Part shown: in pieces, positions 62,410-64,000 of the stretch
How positions within the stretch are numbered: the stretch's first letter is position 1
Layout of the letters: every line of letters starts with the position of its first letter
NCBI RefSeq assembly: GCF_000626715.1
Contig: NZ_AQRA01000015.1
Coordinates: 1 to 64,000, forward strand
DNA from: Aquimarina atlantica
GTDB lineage: Bacteria; Bacteroidota; Bacteroidia; Flavobacteriales; Flavobacteriaceae
Length of the DNA stretch: 64,000 bases
Direction of reading: 5' to 3'
The notes under the pieces: model-generated
Seen by the model: the letters and a program-made list of their open reading frames with translations, nothing else
What the model was told of the DNA's origin: nothing
Database searches by the model: none
Made by a program: the position numbers and the translations under genes

Positions 62410-63309
62410 TTAATCAACTATGGCTCCTTCAGGAATTTGTGAATTTCTATGTTTCCAGCGTTTGTGAGTCCATAAGTAATATTGAGGTTTTTCACGAATT
62501 TGATTTTCAAGTAATCGAAGGTATTTTTTAATGATAAAATATGGTTCTTCTTCTTTACTATTTTCAGAGATAGGAATGAATCTTACTTCATAATGCCCTC
62601 GTTTTACTTTTTCTACATGAAGATATAGTACAATAACATCAAGTCGTTGTGCCAAGAACTCGCCTCCTAAAAATATAGGCACTTTGACCCCCATAAAATC
62701 GGCCCAATATTTTGCATTGTAAATTTTTGGCGATTGGTCAGAGATCATACCATATCCACATACAGTACCTTCTTTTTTATCTTTTATAATTTGCCTGGCG
62801 ACCTTATGGCTAGGAATAAGTCTAGAGTCAAAACGACCTCGGATACGATGAGCAAGACGATCAAAATATTTATTTTCTATTTGTTTATAGATTCCTACAC
62901 ATGGGTTTAAAGAAACAAGGTCAACGGCATTGGACCATTCGAAACTACCATAATGTCCCATTAATGTAATTATACTTTTGTTTTTTCTTTCGAACTCATG
63001 AAACTCATCCAGATTTACAACTTTATATCGTTTTATTAATTCTTCTCTGGAAATCGAAAGCGATTTTGTCATTTCTAAAAACATATCACACATATGTTTA
63101 TAAAATGATTTACTAATATCCCGAATTTCTTTTTTAGATTTTTCTGGGAAAACCAGTTCTAAGTTTCCTATTACTGTTTTTCTTCTATATCTAATAATAT
63201 AGTATACCAAAATATAGGCACAGGTAGAAAACGCATAAAATAATCGCCACGGTAGTTTAGAGATGCCTAATATTATAGGATAAACTAAGTAATATATAAT
63301 TAATTGCAT
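62410..63309 (-). CDS. LpxL/HtrB-like lysophospholipid acyltransferase (first paralog)
   Basis: 299 residues. One N-terminal membrane segment (about 1-40, LIIYYLVYPIILGISKLPWRLFYAF) anchors the enzyme; the acyltransferase motif H-x4-E is HYGSFE (about 118-123), followed by CVGIYKQIENKYFDRLAHRIRGRF and a C-terminal PQYYLWTHKRWKHR. These enzymes add secondary acyl chains to lipid A or acylate ornithine and related lipids. It lies 65 bases after a close paralog and is probably co-transcribed with it. Confidence 0.9.
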   Translation of the reverse strand: MQLIIYYLVYPIILGISKLPWRLFYAFSTCAYILVYYIIRYRRKTVIGNLELVFPEKSKKEIRDISKSFYKHMCDMFLEMTKSLSISREELIKRYKVVNLDEFHEFERKNKSIITLMGHYGSFEWSNAVDLVSLNPCVGIYKQIENKYFDRLAHRIRGRFDSRLIPSHKVARQIIKDKKEGTVCGYGMISDQSPKIYNAKYWADFMGVKVPIFLGGEFLAQRLDVIVLYLHVEKVKRGHYEVRFIPISENSKEEEPYFIIKKYLRLLENQIREKPQYYLWTHKRWKHRNSQIPEGAIVD

Positions 63310-63374
63310 AAAGGTAGTGTAGTTAAAAACGCATAAAGGTAAACTTATTTGGCAGATGTAGGTGGATATAAATA

Positions 63375-64000
63375 TTAATCTACGGTTGCTTCTTCTGGAA
63401 TAGGTGCATTACGGTGTTTCCATCGTTTGTGAGACCATAGGTAATACTGAGGTTTGTTATGAATTTGATTTTCCAGTAATCTGAGATAATTTTTTACAAT
63501 TGAATAATCTTCACAGTTTTTCGAATCTTCTGTTAGTGTAACAAAAGTAGCTTGATAATATCCTCTTTTTATTTTTTCAACTTGTAGATAGTATGTGTTT
63601 AATCCTAATCGTTTCGACAATACTTCTGCACCTAAAAAAACAGGAACCTTAATACCCATAAAATCATTCCAAAAAGTTGCTTTGTATAATTTTGGTGATT
63701 GATCAGAAATTAGTCCATACATATATAACCCTTCTTTAGATTGATCTTCTGTGATTACTTTCATAGCATCTTTAGTACCAATTAATCTCGATCCAAATCG
63801 GGCTCTAATTCGGTGTACTAACCGATCAAAGTATTTATTCCCTATTTTCTTATATACTCCAACTGCCTGAAAATTTGTTTGTATATCAATTACATTTGCC
63901 CACTCATAACTAGCATAGTGGGCCATTAGTATCATTATATTTTCCCCTTTAGTTTCTAATTCGTGTAATTTTTCAATATTAGTAACCTTAAATCGTTCTT
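63375..64000 (-). CDS. LpxL/HtrB-like lysophospholipid acyltransferase (second paralog), cut by window edge
   Basis: The frame stays open to the right edge (ERFKVTNIEKLHELETKGENI before the internal ATG at 63935), so only the C-terminal ~208 residues are seen and the true start lies outside the window. H-x4-E motif HYASYE, then AVGVYKKIGNKYFDRLVHRIRARF and PQYYLWSHKRWKHRNAPIPEEATVD. It is similar along its whole visible length to the paralog at 62410, even in the last residues, indicating tandem duplication. Confidence 0.9.
   Translation of the reverse strand, partial: ERFKVTNIEKLHELETKGENIMILMAHYASYEWANVIDIQTNFQAVGVYKKIGNKYFDRLVHRIRARFGSRLIGTKDAMKVITEDQSKEGLYMYGLISDQSPKLYKATFWNDFMGIKVPVFLGAEVLSKRLGLNTYYLQVEKIKRGYYQATFVTLTEDSKNCEDYSIVKNYLRLLENQIHNKPQYYLWSHKRWKHRNAPIPEEATVD

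Overview
The window is AT-rich chromosomal DNA from a member of the Bacteroidota, most likely a marine gliding-type Flavobacteriaceae. Family level is inferred from gene content; I cannot name a species. The evidence is a set of type IX secretion (T9SS) features (two proteins with gliding-motility-type C-termini, two with the shorter type A sorting tail, a PorP/SprF partner protein), FecI/FecR-type sigma/anti-sigma genes next to TonB receptors and DUF4249 lipoproteins, the near absence of Shine-Dalgarno sites, and several promoters of the Bacteroidota form TTG-N18/19-TAnnTTTG (for example before the SRP RNA, the ECF sigma factor and glmM).

Layout. 1-4.5 kb: a T9SS surface cassette (3' end of a repeat adhesin, a PorP/SprF protein, a PorE-like OmpA protein), then an MscS channel. 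5.5-7.1 kb: a 1.6 kb stretch without a convincing gene but with strong RNA folds and two intrinsic terminators. 7.1-17.4 kb: housekeeping and envelope genes (TrmH-type methyltransferase, VOC protein, DEAD-box helicase, glutaminyl cyclase, SRP RNA, SDR, transaldolase-family enzyme, thioredoxin-fold lipoprotein, ABC-F protein). 18-22 kb: a small lipoprotein candidate and a large BNR/sortilin-type T9SS protein. 22-32.7 kb: a TetR regulator and the most unusual part of the window, an ECF sigma factor followed by two tandem TonB receptor + DUF4249 cassettes, one with an intact FecR-type anti-sigma factor and one with only a stub. 32.6-39 kb: small membrane proteins, a DUF1460 protein and a giant M43 metalloprotease. 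39.4-43.9 kb: leuA and leuCDB. 44-64 kb: mostly housekeeping genes (panB, L-serine dehydratase, dnaK, ggt, glmM) mixed with a choice-of-anchor L T9SS protein, an EamA transporter, an RluA-type synthase, an AlkD-like protein, an ACP phosphodiesterase-like protein and two tandem LpxL-like acyltransferases, the last cut by the window edge.

How parts work together. The T9SS substrates here would use the general secretion machinery encoded elsewhere, with the PorP/SprF-like protein as the likely partner of the adjacent adhesin. In the 22-32 kb region the sigma factor, anti-sigma factor and STN-bearing receptor form a classical cell-surface signalling chain. The same promoter-like block (GGTTAC and CGTCATA at identical spacing) lies upstream of both the anti-sigma stub and a separate beta-barrel gene, and the homology extends back into the 3' end of the sigma gene. 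The beta-barrel gene therefore seems to carry a duplicated piece of the sigma/anti-sigma junction, and may belong to the regulon of that sigma factor.

No prophage, insertion sequence, CRISPR array, rRNA or tRNA was recognised. The best candidates for something not previously described are the rearranged sigma/anti-sigma/receptor locus and the structured RNA candidates between 5.7 and 7.07 kb.
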